Part shown: one piece after another, positions 24,751 through 33,002 of the stretch | How positions within the stretch are numbered: the stretch's first letter is position 1 | Layout: every line of letters begins with the position of its first letter | DNA from: Streptomyces sp. S3(2020) | GTDB taxonomy: Bacteria > Actinomycetota > Actinomycetes > Streptomycetales > Streptomycetaceae | Reading direction: 5' to 3' | Length of the DNA: 43,293 nucleotides | Assembly: GCF_013044505.1 (NCBI RefSeq) | Contig: NZ_JABERD010000075.1 | Span: 1-43,293 of the forward strand | Program-made: the position numbers and the translations under genes | The notes under the pieces: generated by a model | Told to the model about the DNA's origin: nothing | Seen by the model: the letters and a program-made list of their open reading frames with translations, nothing else | Databases searched by the model: none

Positions 24751-25523
24751 CCACGGCGGAACTGCTCACCCGGGGTGAGCTGACGGTGCGCGGACAGATC
24801 CGCGAGGCCTCCAACGCGGTGCTGTACTGCACCGTCTCGCACGAGGGACAGGAGGCCGCGTGCGTCTACAAGCCCGTACGCGGCGAACGCCCCCTGTGGG
24901 ACTTCCCCGACGGCACCCTCGCCCAGCGCGAGGTCGCCGCGTACGAGGTCTCCGAGGCGACCGGCTGGGGGCTCGTACCGCCCACCGTGCTGCGGGACGG
25001 GCCCTACGGCGAGGGCATGGTCCAGCTGTGGATCGAGGCCGAGCCGGGCCCCGAGCTGCTGACGCTTCTCGACGCGCAGGAGCCGGGGCCGGGCTGGAAG
25101 GCGATCGGGTTCGCCGAGGTCGGCGACGGGAAGACGGCGCTGCTGGTGCACGCCGACGACGAGAGGCTGCGACGCCTCGCCGTGCTCGACGCCGTGATCA
25201 ACAACGCGGACCGCAAGGGCGGCCATCTGCTGCCGGCCGGGGACCGTCTGTACGGCATCGACCACGGCGTCACCTTCAACGCCGAGAACAAGCTGCGCAC
25301 CCTGCTGTGGGGCTGGGCGGGCGAGCCGCTGCCGGGGGACGCCGTCGACGTGCTCAAGGCCCTCAAGGAGGCCCTGGCCGGCGACCTGGGCACCCGGCTG
25401 GCCGAACTGATCACGCCCGACGAACTCGACGCCACGCGCGCGCGTGTCGAGTCCCTGCTGTCCACCGGCAAGCACCCGGAGCCAAGCGGTGAGTGGCCGG
25501 CCATTCCCTGGCCGCCGGTCTAG
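24714..25523 (+). CDS. SCO1664-family PI-kinase-like protein
   Basis: 269 residues. Kinase-like landmarks are ATP-binding Lys in ACVYKPVRG (residue 53), a catalytic-type loop NNADRKGGHLL and a metal-type IDHG, resembling the atypical PI3/4-kinase or HipA fold. Probably phosphorylates a small molecule or lipid head group; the substrate is unknown. I chose ATG 24714 because GGAAGGA precedes it; an upstream in-frame start has no ribosome site. It overlaps the DUF3090 gene by 37 bp and ends 94 bp before mshC. Confidence 0.88.
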   Translation: MSAPERIPPRSVTTAELLTRGELTVRGQIREASNAVLYCTVSHEGQEAACVYKPVRGERPLWDFPDGTLAQREVAAYEVSEATGWGLVPPTVLRDGPYGEGMVQLWIEAEPGPELLTLLDAQEPGPGWKAIGFAEVGDGKTALLVHADDERLRRLAVLDAVINNADRKGGHLLPAGDRLYGIDHGVTFNAENKLRTLLWGWAGEPLPGDAVDVLKALKEALAGDLGTRLAELITPDELDATRARVESLLSTGKHPEPSGEWPAIPWPPV

Positions 25524-25605
25524 CAGCACACTGGCCGGTAGCGCACAAGAAGGCCTTACCGGCCATCCGGCCCGGTCCGGTTCGTATACGGAACATCCGT
25601 CCGGT

Positions 25606-25620
25606 TAGGCTCATGACATG
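25606..25620 (+). promoter_or_regulatory. Candidate -10 and leaderless start of mshC
   Basis: TAGGCT at 25606-25611 lies 6 nt before the mshC ATG at 25618, with no ribosome site between, suggesting a leaderless transcript separate from the trio. An out-of-frame ATG at 25613 is ignored. Confidence 0.45.
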
Positions 25621-26847
25621 CATGCCTGGCCCGCTTCCGAGGTCCCCGCCCTGCCTGGTCAGGGCCGCGACCTGAGGATCCACGACACCGCGACCGGCGG
25701 TCTGGTCTCCCTCGACCCCGGTCCCGTCGCCCGTATCTACGTCTGCGGCATCACGCCGTACGACGCCACCCACATGGGGCACGCGGCGACCTACAACGCG
25801 TTCGACCTCGTTCAGCGCGTGTGGCTCGACACCAAGCGCCAGGTCCACTACGTCCAGAACGTCACCGACATCGACGACCCGCTCCTGGAGCGCGCCCAGC
25901 GGGACAGCGTCGACTGGGCCGCCCTCGCCGAGAAGGAGACGACCCTCTTCCGCGAGGACATGACCGCCCTCAGGATGCTGCCTCCGCGGCACTACATCGG
26001 CGCGGTCGAGGCGATACCCGGGATCGTCCCGCTCGTCGAACGGCTGCGGGACGCGGGCGCCGCGTACGAGCTCGAAGGGGACGTCTACTTCTCCGTCGAG
26101 TCCGACCCGAACTTCGGCAAGGTCTCGAACCTCGACGCCGCCGCCATGCGGCTGCTGTCCGCCGAGCGCGGCGGCGACCCGGACCGTCCGGGCAAGAAGA
26201 ACCCGCTCGACCCGATGCTGTGGCTGGCCGCCCGTGAGGGCGAGCCCAGCTGGGACGGCGGCTCGCTGGGCCGCGGCCGGCCCGGCTGGCACATCGAGTG
26301 CGTCGCCATCGCCCTGGACCACCTGGGCATGGGCTTCGACGTCCAGGGCGGCGGCTCCGACCTCGCCTTCCCGCACCACGAGATGGGCGCCTCCCACGCC
26401 CAGGTGCTCACCGGCGAGTTCCCCATGGCCAAGGCGTACGTCCACGCCGGCATGGTCGCCCTGCACGGCGAGAAGATGTCCAAGTCCAAGGGCAACCTGG
26501 TCTTCGTGTCGAAGCTGCGCTACGACGGCGTCGACCCGGCCGCGATCCGGCTCGCCCTGCTGGCCCACCACTACCGGGCCGACTGGGAGTGGACCGACCA
26601 GGTGCTCCAGGACGCCGTCGCGCGGCTCGGTGCCTGGCGTGCGGCCGTCTCCCGACCCGACGGGCCCGCCGCCGACGCCCTGGTCGAGGAGATCCGCGAG
26701 GCCCTCGCCACCGACCTCGACACCCCCACCGCGCTCGCCGCCGTGGACCGCTGGGCGGCGTCCCAGCAGGACCAGGGCGGCACGGACGAGGGCGCACCCG
26801 GCCTCGTGTCGCGCGCGGTGGACGCGCTGCTCGGCGTAGCCCTGTAA
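25618..26847 (+). CDS. mshC: Cysteine:GlcN-inositol ligase (mycothiol biosynthesis)
   Basis: 409 residues, a cysteinyl-tRNA-synthetase-like enzyme. The zinc/cysteine site begins at Cys43 (YVCGITPYDATHMGHA), which also holds the HIGH-type motif THMGHA. Later motifs are WHIECVAIA, FPHHEMG and KMSKSKGN. It joins L-cysteine to GlcN-Ins with ATP, the third step of mycothiol synthesis. The absence of the tRNA-anticodon-binding tail and the first residues MHAWPASEVP are typical of MshC and distinguish it from CysS. It is the last gene of the plus-strand run, ending at a strong terminator. Confidence 0.97.
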   Translation: MHAWPASEVPALPGQGRDLRIHDTATGGLVSLDPGPVARIYVCGITPYDATHMGHAATYNAFDLVQRVWLDTKRQVHYVQNVTDIDDPLLERAQRDSVDWAALAEKETTLFREDMTALRMLPPRHYIGAVEAIPGIVPLVERLRDAGAAYELEGDVYFSVESDPNFGKVSNLDAAAMRLLSAERGGDPDRPGKKNPLDPMLWLAAREGEPSWDGGSLGRGRPGWHIECVAIALDHLGMGFDVQGGGSDLAFPHHEMGASHAQVLTGEFPMAKAYVHAGMVALHGEKMSKSKGNLVFVSKLRYDGVDPAAIRLALLAHHYRADWEWTDQVLQDAVARLGAWRAAVSRPDGPAADALVEEIREALATDLDTPTALAAVDRWAASQQDQGGTDEGAPGLVSRAVDALLGVAL

Positions 26848-26861
26848 GCGGGGCACAGGCA

Positions 26862-26895
26862 AAGGGCGCTTCCTTCGCGTGAAGGAAGCGCCCTT
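26862..26895. terminator. Terminator between mshC and the glutamine-rich gene
   Basis: A perfect 15-bp stem (26862-26876 / 26881-26895) with a 4-nt loop, between convergent genes. Confidence 0.9.
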
Positions 26896-26913
26896 CGTGT
26901 CACCCGGTGCCCG

Positions 26914-27531
26914 TCAGAGCTTGCGGATCTGGATGCTGCGCAGGATCTGCGGGGTCTGCGAGTCCCAGATACCGATGACCTGGTGGCCGAAGGCGAAGGC
27001 CTCCTGGACCTGGTCGTGGGTCTGGGCGTTCGGGTTGAACAGGACCCTCACCTGGTTGTTGATCACCAGGGCGATCAGGCTGGGCTGGCCCGGCAGCGGC
27101 TGGACGACGTCGATGTAGCCGGTGGCGATGCCGGCCTGCAACGCCTGCTGCTGGACCTGCTGCTGGATGTACTGGACGGCGATCTGGGCGATCTGCTGGA
27201 GCTGCTGTTGCACCTGCTGCTCGACCTGCTGTTGCTGGCCCTGCTGCTGGCCCATTTGCTGCTGGAACGGCTGCTGTTGGCCGAGCTGCTGGAGCAGTTG
27301 CTGGAACGGCTGCTGCTGGCCGAGCTGCTGGAGCTGCTCCAGCGAGCCGCTGCCCATGCCGAACGGCTGCTGGCCCTGCTGCCCGTACGGCTGTTGCTGC
27401 TGGCCGAAGCCCTGCTGACCGTATCCCTGCTGGCCGAACGGCTGCTGCTGTTGCTGCTGGTACGGCGAAGTGCTCGGGAACTGCTGTCCCTGCTGTTGTC
27501 CCAGTTGGCTCATCTGCGGGGTGGTGCTCAT
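26914..27531 (-). CDS. Glutamine-rich low-complexity protein with small C-terminal domain
   Basis: 205 residues. By my count 63 of the first 130 are Gln, in PFGQQ/PYGQQ-type and GQQQPFQQ repeats, then polyQ with a heptad-like hydrophobic pattern (VEQQVQQQLQQIAQIAVQYIQQQ). The last 70 residues are ordinary sequence (IDVVQPLPGQPSLIALVINN ... QTPQILRSIQIRKL) and may form a small beta-rich domain. No signal peptide or membrane segment. It lies 41 bp after the subtilase gene and is probably cotranscribed with it. I do not recognise the family. The composition resembles prion-like or coiled-coil assembly segments. The start 27531 has GGAAGGTGG upstream. Confidence 0.8.
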   Translation of the reverse strand: MSTTPQMSQLGQQQGQQFPSTSPYQQQQQQPFGQQGYGQQGFGQQQQPYGQQGQQPFGMGSGSLEQLQQLGQQQPFQQLLQQLGQQQPFQQQMGQQQGQQQQVEQQVQQQLQQIAQIAVQYIQQQVQQQALQAGIATGYIDVVQPLPGQPSLIALVINNQVRVLFNPNAQTHDQVQEAFAFGHQVIGIWDSQTPQILRSIQIRKL

Positions 27532-27572
27532 GCGGGTGCCACCTTCCCTGGATGGTTGGGATGTGCCGACCG

Positions 27573-29303
27573 TCAGCCCGTGACGACCAGGCCGACGATC
27601 TCGTCGTCCGCGAACCACACGCGGACGTCGGGACGTCCCCCCGCGAAGGCGGAGTGCACCGCCTGGCGGATCTCGGGGGACGGGTGGTTCAGGTTCCGCC
27701 AGCCGCCGGCCACGAACAGCCGGAGCCTGGGCGGGAGTTCGCGCGGGTACGGCAGGAGTTCGTCCCAGTACCGCTCGGCCTGGCCGGAGCCGACCGCGTG
27801 CGGCAGCAGATGGGTCACCGCCGCCTTGATGTCGGGCCGGCTGCCGATCCGCTGGGACGCGGGCCGGCCCGGCGCGTCCTGCTGCGGGGCCCCGGTCGCC
27901 CGCAGCACCGCGCGGGCCCGCTCCGGGGACAGCGGCGCCTGGGCGGCCGCCCGGAGCATGCCCTGGAGTGCGGCCAGAGCGCCGACCACCATCGGGGAGG
28001 CCGAGGAGGTCCCGGAGAACGTGTCCGTGTACCAGGCGATCTCCTCGGGCCCGCCCTGGAGGTCGCCGGGCCTGTCCCAGAAGCCGCCGGTGGTCGTGAC
28101 CTCGCGTCCCCAGCCCTGGGCGTCCACGCGGGCACCGTAGTTGGAGAACGCGAGCCTGGAGCGGTCCGGTCCGTGGTCGCGGCCGTGCGTGCCGGGCGGC
28201 GGGGCGCCCGCGCCGACCAGGACGGCGCCGGAGGACTGGTTGGACGGGTTGAACGGGTTGCGCCACCAGTCGGGGAATTCGTCGGGGCGGCGCTCGTAGA
28301 CCGCGTCGTCGAGGGACTCGCCGCCGTTGCCGGCGGCCGCCACGACGAGGATGCCCTTGGCGGTGGCGTAGCGGACGGCCGCGAAGTCGTCCGGCCACCA
28401 CTCCAGGGCGACGTAGCCGCGCTGGTCGTCGCGCTCGGCGAACTCCGACCGCGGTCCGGGCCGGTGGAGTTCGACGAGGACGATGTCACCGGGGCCCAGC
28501 CGGTCCGCCGCCGCGTGGATCGCGGCCGCGGTGCCGATGCCCTGGAAGGACGCGGCCGCGGTGGTCGCCTCCGGCACGATGCCGGTGACGCCGTGCTCGC
28601 CCTGGTCGCCGCCGATCACGCCGATCACGGCGGTGCCGTGGTTGCGCCAGGCGATGTCGGTCAGCGGGGTGCCGACCACGACACCGGCCAGCTTGGCCGC
28701 CAGGTCCTCGTGGCCCAGCTGCCAGGAGCCCTCGACGTCGATCACCGTCACGCCCTGACCGGTCCCGCCGGGCCGCTGCCAGGCCCAGTGCGCGTCGACC
28801 CCCTCGGGAGCCGGCCGCAGATAGCCCTGCCGGCTGCTGAAGTCCGGGGTGACCGGGGCGCCTTCCTTCAGCCGCCCGCTCTCCTCGCCGACCTGCCCGA
28901 CGGCGGCCGGCACGGCGGGCGGCTTCACGTACGCCGTGTCGATGCCCGGCAACGCGGCGATCCGCGACCGCAGTTCCGGGGCACGGCTGCGGTCGCCGCG
29001 CACCCGGTAGAACAGCGCGAGATCGGGCACGTTCCCGGAGTCGGCCGCGGCCGACTGCTGCAACCTCTCCTCGCTTCCGAACAGCGGCTCCAGAGCGAGC
29101 TGTTCGTCGCTGAGGAACATGTTGAGGGCCGACACGTCGGCGCCCGCCGCCGACCGGACGTCCTCGGCCCGGGCGCGCAGCCGGGCCTCGGGACGGGCGA
29201 CCACGATCAGTTCCTGCTCGGCCCCTCGATAGGTGAATCCCGCGCCGTCGGGCCCCGGCCCGGAGGCTCCCGGGCCCTGCGCCGGCTGTACCTGGTCCGT
29301 CAT
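27573..29303 (-). CDS. Cytoplasmic-type S8 subtilase
   Basis: 576 residues, no signal peptide. An N-terminal region (about 25-165) precedes the S8 catalytic domain. The triad appears as Asp189 (VTVIDVEG), His222 (RNHGTAV) and Ser433 (GTSSASP), with oxyanion Asn326 (AAGNGG). A C-terminal extension (about 450-576) is unlike known subtilase tails and I cannot assign it. It hydrolyses peptide bonds; the target is unknown. The start 29303 has AAGGGAG upstream. The Q-rich gene follows at 41 bp, suggesting a protease-partner pair. The N-terminal region could be a pro-domain, but without export its processing site is unclear. Confidence 0.87.
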   Translation of the reverse strand: MTDQVQPAQGPGASGPGPDGAGFTYRGAEQELIVVARPEARLRARAEDVRSAAGADVSALNMFLSDEQLALEPLFGSEERLQQSAAADSGNVPDLALFYRVRGDRSRAPELRSRIAALPGIDTAYVKPPAVPAAVGQVGEESGRLKEGAPVTPDFSSRQGYLRPAPEGVDAHWAWQRPGGTGQGVTVIDVEGSWQLGHEDLAAKLAGVVVGTPLTDIAWRNHGTAVIGVIGGDQGEHGVTGIVPEATTAAASFQGIGTAAAIHAAADRLGPGDIVLVELHRPGPRSEFAERDDQRGYVALEWWPDDFAAVRYATAKGILVVAAAGNGGESLDDAVYERRPDEFPDWWRNPFNPSNQSSGAVLVGAGAPPPGTHGRDHGPDRSRLAFSNYGARVDAQGWGREVTTTGGFWDRPGDLQGGPEEIAWYTDTFSGTSSASPMVVGALAALQGMLRAAAQAPLSPERARAVLRATGAPQQDAPGRPASQRIGSRPDIKAAVTHLLPHAVGSGQAERYWDELLPYPRELPPRLRLFVAGGWRNLNHPSPEIRQAVHSAFAGGRPDVRVWFADDEIVGLVVTG

Positions 29304-29579
29304 CGGGTACCGCTCCCTTCGGTCCTTGCGGGTGCCTGGTTGCGGGTTGGTGCGCCTCCGAGGGACAACCAAGCACTCCTGCGGCCCGCCGTCCACCCCT
29401 CGTTTCGTGAACTTGGTTTGGAAACAGTTGAATTGGGTAACGTGTGCAATCCGTCCTGAAACAGATGTCACGCCACAATCCGGCCAAAGACTGCGGGGGT
29501 GGCTGTCGTGTGATGGGGTGGCAGGCGTCTGTTGACCGTCCGGCCGGCCCTCCGCCGGCCCCTGGCAGAAGGACGCACC
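29304..29579. promoter_or_regulatory. Divergent promoter region of the subtilase and propeller genes
   Basis: 276 bp with an AT-richer centre (about 29400-29470). The direct repeat GAAACAG(T/A)TG occurs twice, around 29421 and 29458. No gene is seen here and I could not settle on a -35/-10 pair. Confidence 0.35.
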
Positions 29580-30518
29580 GTGGCACCCACAGACCGTTCC
29601 TTCGCACGTCGAAGACTCCTCACCGCGACCGCCGCGCTGACCGGGACAGCGCTGCTCGGCGGCACGGCCCACGCGGCCGAAAAGCCCAAGGGCGCCTGGC
29701 CCGACCGGTTCCCGCTGCCCGACGGCTTCCAGCCCGAGGGCATCGCCATCGGCACCCGGCCCTTCGGGTACTTCGGTTCCCTGGCCGACGGCGCCGTCTA
29801 CCGGGCGAGCCTCGCCACCGGCCGCGGCTCCGTGATCAGCAAGGGCCTCGGCGCGGGGCACCAGACCGTCGGCCTGAAGATCGACCGCCAAGGCCGCCGG
29901 CTGTTCCTCGCCGGCGGCGGCAGCGGCGAGATCCGCACGGTGGACGTCCGCTCCGGCGAGATCGAGAAGGTGTACGCCACCGGCGGCACCTTCGTGAACG
30001 ATGTGATCCTCACCCCGGGCGCCGCCTGGTTCACCGACTCGTTCCAGCCACAGCTCTACAAACTGACCAGGGCCGGCGTGGAGACCGTCCCGCTGACCGG
30101 CGACTGGGTCCAGGGTGACGACTTCACCGCCAACGGCATCGAGCGCACCCCCGACGGCCGCGCCCTGCTCGTGGTGAACGCCTTCGCCGACGGCGGCACC
30201 CTCGAACGGGTCGACCCGCGCACCGGAGCCGCCCGCGCGGTCGACCTCGGCGGGTCCAAGATCCCTAACGGGGACGGCCTGTTGCTGCTCGGCAGGATCC
30301 TCTACGTCGTCCAGCAGCAGCAGAACGCGATCGATGTGTTCCGGCTGAACGCCACCGGCACGAAGGGCACGGCGATCACCAGGATCACCGACTCCCGCTT
30401 CCGTATCCCGACGACCGTCGCGGCCTGGGGCGAGAAGCTGTATCTGCCCAACGCCCGCTTCGACGTGGAACCGGCACCCGACACCGAGTACGACGTGGTG
30501 GCGGTACCGCAGGTGTGA
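29580..30518 (+). CDS. Tat-exported SMP-30/gluconolactonase-like beta-propeller protein
   Basis: 312 residues. A twin-arginine-type signal (SFARRRLLTATAALTG, then ...GGTAHAAE) spans about 1-33. The rest shows repeated beta-propeller blades (DGFQPEGIAIG, TGGTFVNDVIL, NGIERTPDGRALLV, GDGLLLLGRILYVVQQ), as in the SMP-30/LRE family. It would act outside the membrane, perhaps as a lactonase or a binding protein; no catalytic residue set is clear. GTG start at 29580 with AGAAGGA 6 nt upstream; the earlier in-frame ATG at 29532 would spoil the signal peptide. Divergent from the subtilase gene. Confidence 0.85.
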   Translation: MAPTDRSFARRRLLTATAALTGTALLGGTAHAAEKPKGAWPDRFPLPDGFQPEGIAIGTRPFGYFGSLADGAVYRASLATGRGSVISKGLGAGHQTVGLKIDRQGRRLFLAGGGSGEIRTVDVRSGEIEKVYATGGTFVNDVILTPGAAWFTDSFQPQLYKLTRAGVETVPLTGDWVQGDDFTANGIERTPDGRALLVVNAFADGGTLERVDPRTGAARAVDLGGSKIPNGDGLLLLGRILYVVQQQQNAIDVFRLNATGTKGTAITRITDSRFRIPTTVAAWGEKLYLPNARFDVEPAPDTEYDVVAVPQV

Positions 30519-30522
30519 CCGT

Positions 30523-30550
30523 GAGGAGGGCGGTGCGCACCGCCCTCCTC
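30523..30550. terminator. Terminator between the propeller gene and the PAC2 gene
   Basis: A perfect 28-bp palindrome (GAGGAGGGCGGTG at the left arm), effectively a 12-bp stem with a GCGC loop, between convergent genes. Confidence 0.85.
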
Positions 30551-30554
30551 CGTC

Positions 30555-31541
30555 TCACTCCTCCGACGACTCCTCGTCGTCCGTGCCGCCGCCCGCCTTC
30601 GGCGGCTTCGGCGGCCGTGCGCGACCGCTGGGGTTGTCCCGCAGATACGACGTACCGTCGCCGCTCTCGGTCGCGTGCCCGCCCGGCGGGGTCGGCCCGC
30701 CGCCGTCCCGTCTGCGCAGATACCGCTCGAACTCGCGGGCGATCGCCTCACCCGACGCCTCCGGCAGCTCGGCGGTGTCCCGGGCCTCCTCCAGCGTCTG
30801 CACGTACTCGGCGACCTCGGTGTCCTCGGCGGCCAGCTGGTCCACACCCACCTGCCAGGCGCGCGCGTCCTCGGGCAGCTCGCCCAGCGGGATGCGTACG
30901 TCGATCAGGTCCTCCAGCCGGTTCAGCAGCGCCAGCGTCGCCTTCGGGTTCGGCGGCTGCGACACGTAGTGCGGTACGGCCGCCCAGAGGCTGACCGCCG
31001 GTACGCCCGCGTGCGTGCACGCCTCCTGGAGGACGCCGACGATGCCCGTGGGGCCCTCGTACTTGGTCTCCTCCAGGTCCATGCGCTGGGCCAGGTCCGG
31101 GTCGGACGTGGTCCCGCTGATCGGGACCGGACGCGTGTGCGGAGTGTCTCCGAGCAGGGCGCCCAGGATCACGACCAGCTCCACGCCCAGCTCGTGGGCG
31201 AAGCCGAGGAGCTCGTTGCAGAACGAGCGCCAGCGCATGGACGGTTCGATACCTCGGACCAGGACGAGATCACGCGGTTTGTCGCCGCCGACGCGCACGA
31301 CCGACAGTCGGGTCGTGGGCCAAGTGATCTTGCGCACACCGCCGTCCATCCACACCGTGGGGCGGTTCACCTGGAAGTCGTAGTAGTCCTCGGCGTCCAG
31401 CGCCGCGAACACCTCGCCCTTCCATTCCCTGTCCAGATGCGCGACCGCGGTGGAGGCGGCGTCGCCGGCATCGTTCCAGCCCTCGAACGCGGCCACCATG
31501 ACCGGGTCGATCAGCTCGGGTACCCCCTCGAGCTCGATCAC
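30555..31541 (-). CDS. parJ: PAC2-family actinobacterial signature protein, ParJ-like
   Basis: 328 residues: a PAC2-type domain (about 1-270; MVAAFEGWNDAGDAAS, VLVRGIEPSMRWRSF, GALLGDTPHTRPV, GIVGVLQEA) and a disordered Pro/Gly/acidic tail (about 280-328). PAC2 proteins resemble proteasome-assembly chaperones and nucleoside-phosphorylase folds. In S. coelicolor the SCO1662 protein ParJ, an actinobacterial signature protein, affects ParA polymerisation and chromosome segregation during sporulation, and lies next to mshC. The identity here rests on family, length and neighbourhood as I recall them. A closely related paralogue (SCO1997 type) is the alternative. Confidence 0.72.
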   Translation of the reverse strand: MIELEGVPELIDPVMVAAFEGWNDAGDAASTAVAHLDREWKGEVFAALDAEDYYDFQVNRPTVWMDGGVRKITWPTTRLSVVRVGGDKPRDLVLVRGIEPSMRWRSFCNELLGFAHELGVELVVILGALLGDTPHTRPVPISGTTSDPDLAQRMDLEETKYEGPTGIVGVLQEACTHAGVPAVSLWAAVPHYVSQPPNPKATLALLNRLEDLIDVRIPLGELPEDARAWQVGVDQLAAEDTEVAEYVQTLEEARDTAELPEASGEAIAREFERYLRRRDGGGPTPPGGHATESGDGTSYLRDNPSGRARPPKPPKAGGGTDDEESSEE

Positions 31542-32252
31542 CCAGTGCCTCCTTCCGACGTGCCCTCACGTACGCCCCAACCTTACGGCGTCCAACGGGG
31601 GCGTCCGCAGCCCCCTTGCACGGGGGAGTGAACGCATCACTGCCCCATTAGCCACCCCGGAACACCCCTCATTCCTCGGATCTGTACCGGATCACCGAGC
31701 CCGACTGTCCCTACAGCGGCCAGGTGACCCGGGTAGACGTCGGATGATCTGGAGAGCTCCGATGACCAGCGGGATTGTTCCCTCACTCGTGTGGCGGTAC
31801 GGCGACCAGGGCGCCCGACGTGGGGCTCGTGCGCAACTCTTCGTCGGGTGAGCGGAGTTGCCCCAGAGGCGCGGCTACGGCGTGTCGGGATCGTGCACCT
31901 GTTCCTGTTCGGCACGGGACCGCGGGGGCACTGGTGGCGGCTCTGCATGTCCAGGACCCCGCGGCCGTGGTCGCCGCGCGGGCGGTGGACCCCGATCTGG
32001 TGGAGGTGGCACCTGCGGGCGGGGTGGAGGAGATCGGGGACGGGATCGTCGGCGTCGTGCTCTGCTTCGTGCTCCAGGGCATGCGGATGGCACCCGTGGA
32101 CCTCGGAGCCCCGGTCGACGCATGGCCCTGCTGCACGGCGGCTCGCCGCTGCATCACCCTGCGGTGGGGCCTCCCGCGCGATGTCGTCGCTTTCCTCGCC
32201 GACGCCCACGAACACCGCGGTGTCCTCCGCCGCGTCGGCGCCGTCCGCCAGT
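31542..32252. other. 711 bp with no gene I can support; possibly decayed coding sequence
   Basis: This stretch separates the parJ-like gene from the FadR-type regulator. Both strands carry moderately long open frames, but none has a ribosome site, a recognisable domain or a consistent codon pattern. The best is plus-strand 31900-32240, with an Ala/Val-rich segment (AAVVAARAVDPDLVEVAP). It may be a remnant of a lost gene; in S. coelicolor the glycerol genes adjoin this point, as I recall. No IS ends or inverted repeats were seen. The first part (31542-31640) presumably holds the parJ promoter. Confidence 0.4.
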
Positions 32253-32924
32253 TCACAGCGAGGCCCGCAGCCACTGCTCCACGCTCGCGATATGCACCGT
32301 CGCCCACGACCTGGCCGCCTCCGCGTCGCGGTCCCGGAGCGCGGCGAGGATCATGCGGTGCTCGTGCAGGGTGCGGCTGACCGCGTCCTCCTGGGTCAGG
32401 CCCCGCCAGATGCGAGCCCGGGTCGTGGGGCCCGACAGACCGTCGAGGAGGGAGCAGAGGACGGAGTTGCCGGAGCTCTGCACGATGCCCCGGTGGAAGT
32501 CGAGGTCGCAGGCGACCAGTTCCTCCACCGACGGCTCGGCGCCCAGCTTGTCCAACTGGGCCGACAGCGCGTCGAGTTGCTGCTCACTGATCCGCAGCGC
32601 CGCCATCGAGGTCGCGGCCGGCTCCAGGATGCGGCGTACGGCCAGGAACTCCAGGACCGTGTCGTCGCGGTGGAAGTCGACGACGAAGCTCAGCGCCTCC
32701 AGGAGGAGTTGAGGATCCAGGCTCGTCACATACGTGCCGTCGCCCTGCCGCACGTCTAGGATCCGGATCAGCGACAGGGCACGCACCGCCTCCCGCAGGG
32801 AGTTGCGGGACAGCCCGAGCTCGGAGGCCAGCTCGCTCTCCTTGGGGAGCCGGTCGCCGGGGCGCAGGGCGCCCGAGACGATCATGTCCTTGATCTTCTC
32901 GATCGCCTCGTCGGTGACTGCCAT
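32253..32924 (-). CDS. FadR/GntR-family (FCD) regulator
   Basis: 223 residues. The N-terminal winged helix-turn-helix is at about 8-70 (ELASELGLSRNSLREAVRAL recognition helix). The FCD domain is at about 75-220, with metal-ligand D/H patterns (ACDLDFHRGIV and HEHRMIL). The ATG at 32924 is preceded by GGGAGG. A 17-bp palindrome just upstream (32958-32974) suggests autoregulation. The gene is downstream of the deaminase on the same strand but has its own promoter, so it may or may not control the salvage genes. FCD regulators sense sugar acids and other small carboxylates, and the effector is unknown. Confidence 0.87.
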   Translation of the reverse strand: MAVTDEAIEKIKDMIVSGALRPGDRLPKESELASELGLSRNSLREAVRALSLIRILDVRQGDGTYVTSLDPQLLLEALSFVVDFHRDDTVLEFLAVRRILEPAATSMAALRISEQQLDALSAQLDKLGAEPSVEELVACDLDFHRGIVQSSGNSVLCSLLDGLSGPTTRARIWRGLTQEDAVSRTLHEHRMILAALRDRDAEAARSWATVHIASVEQWLRASL

Positions 32925-32957
32925 GGCCGGCCTCCCTGTGGTTCCCGCATGCCCGTC

Positions 32958-32974
32958 AAGACATCCGATGTCTT
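32958..32974. promoter_or_regulatory. 17-bp palindromic candidate operator
   Basis: AAGACATCCGATGTCTT has 7-bp perfect arms around CCG. It lies 34 bp before the regulator start. A minus-strand -10-like CATAAT lies immediately upstream, placing the palindrome near the transcription start. Size and form match operators of FadR-subfamily regulators. Confidence 0.7.
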
Positions 32975-33002
32975 ACGTCATTATGGGGGCCGACCTGCCG
33001 AT

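Noticed and set aside
25618..26847. Cysteinyl-tRNA synthetase
   Set aside because: Too short, no anticodon-binding domain and the N-terminus is typical of MshC.
27200..27480. Dense CTG/TTG repeats
   Set aside because: They are the Gln codons of the minus-strand Q-rich gene, not an independent repeat element.
30555..31541. A proteasome-assembly chaperone in the strict sense
   Set aside because: PAC2 is only a fold-level match; the actinobacterial family and the place next to mshC fit ParJ better.
31637..32307. Overlapping open frames on both strands in the gap before the FCD regulator
   Set aside because: No ribosome sites, no recognisable domain and no consistent frame; kept as unassigned sequence.
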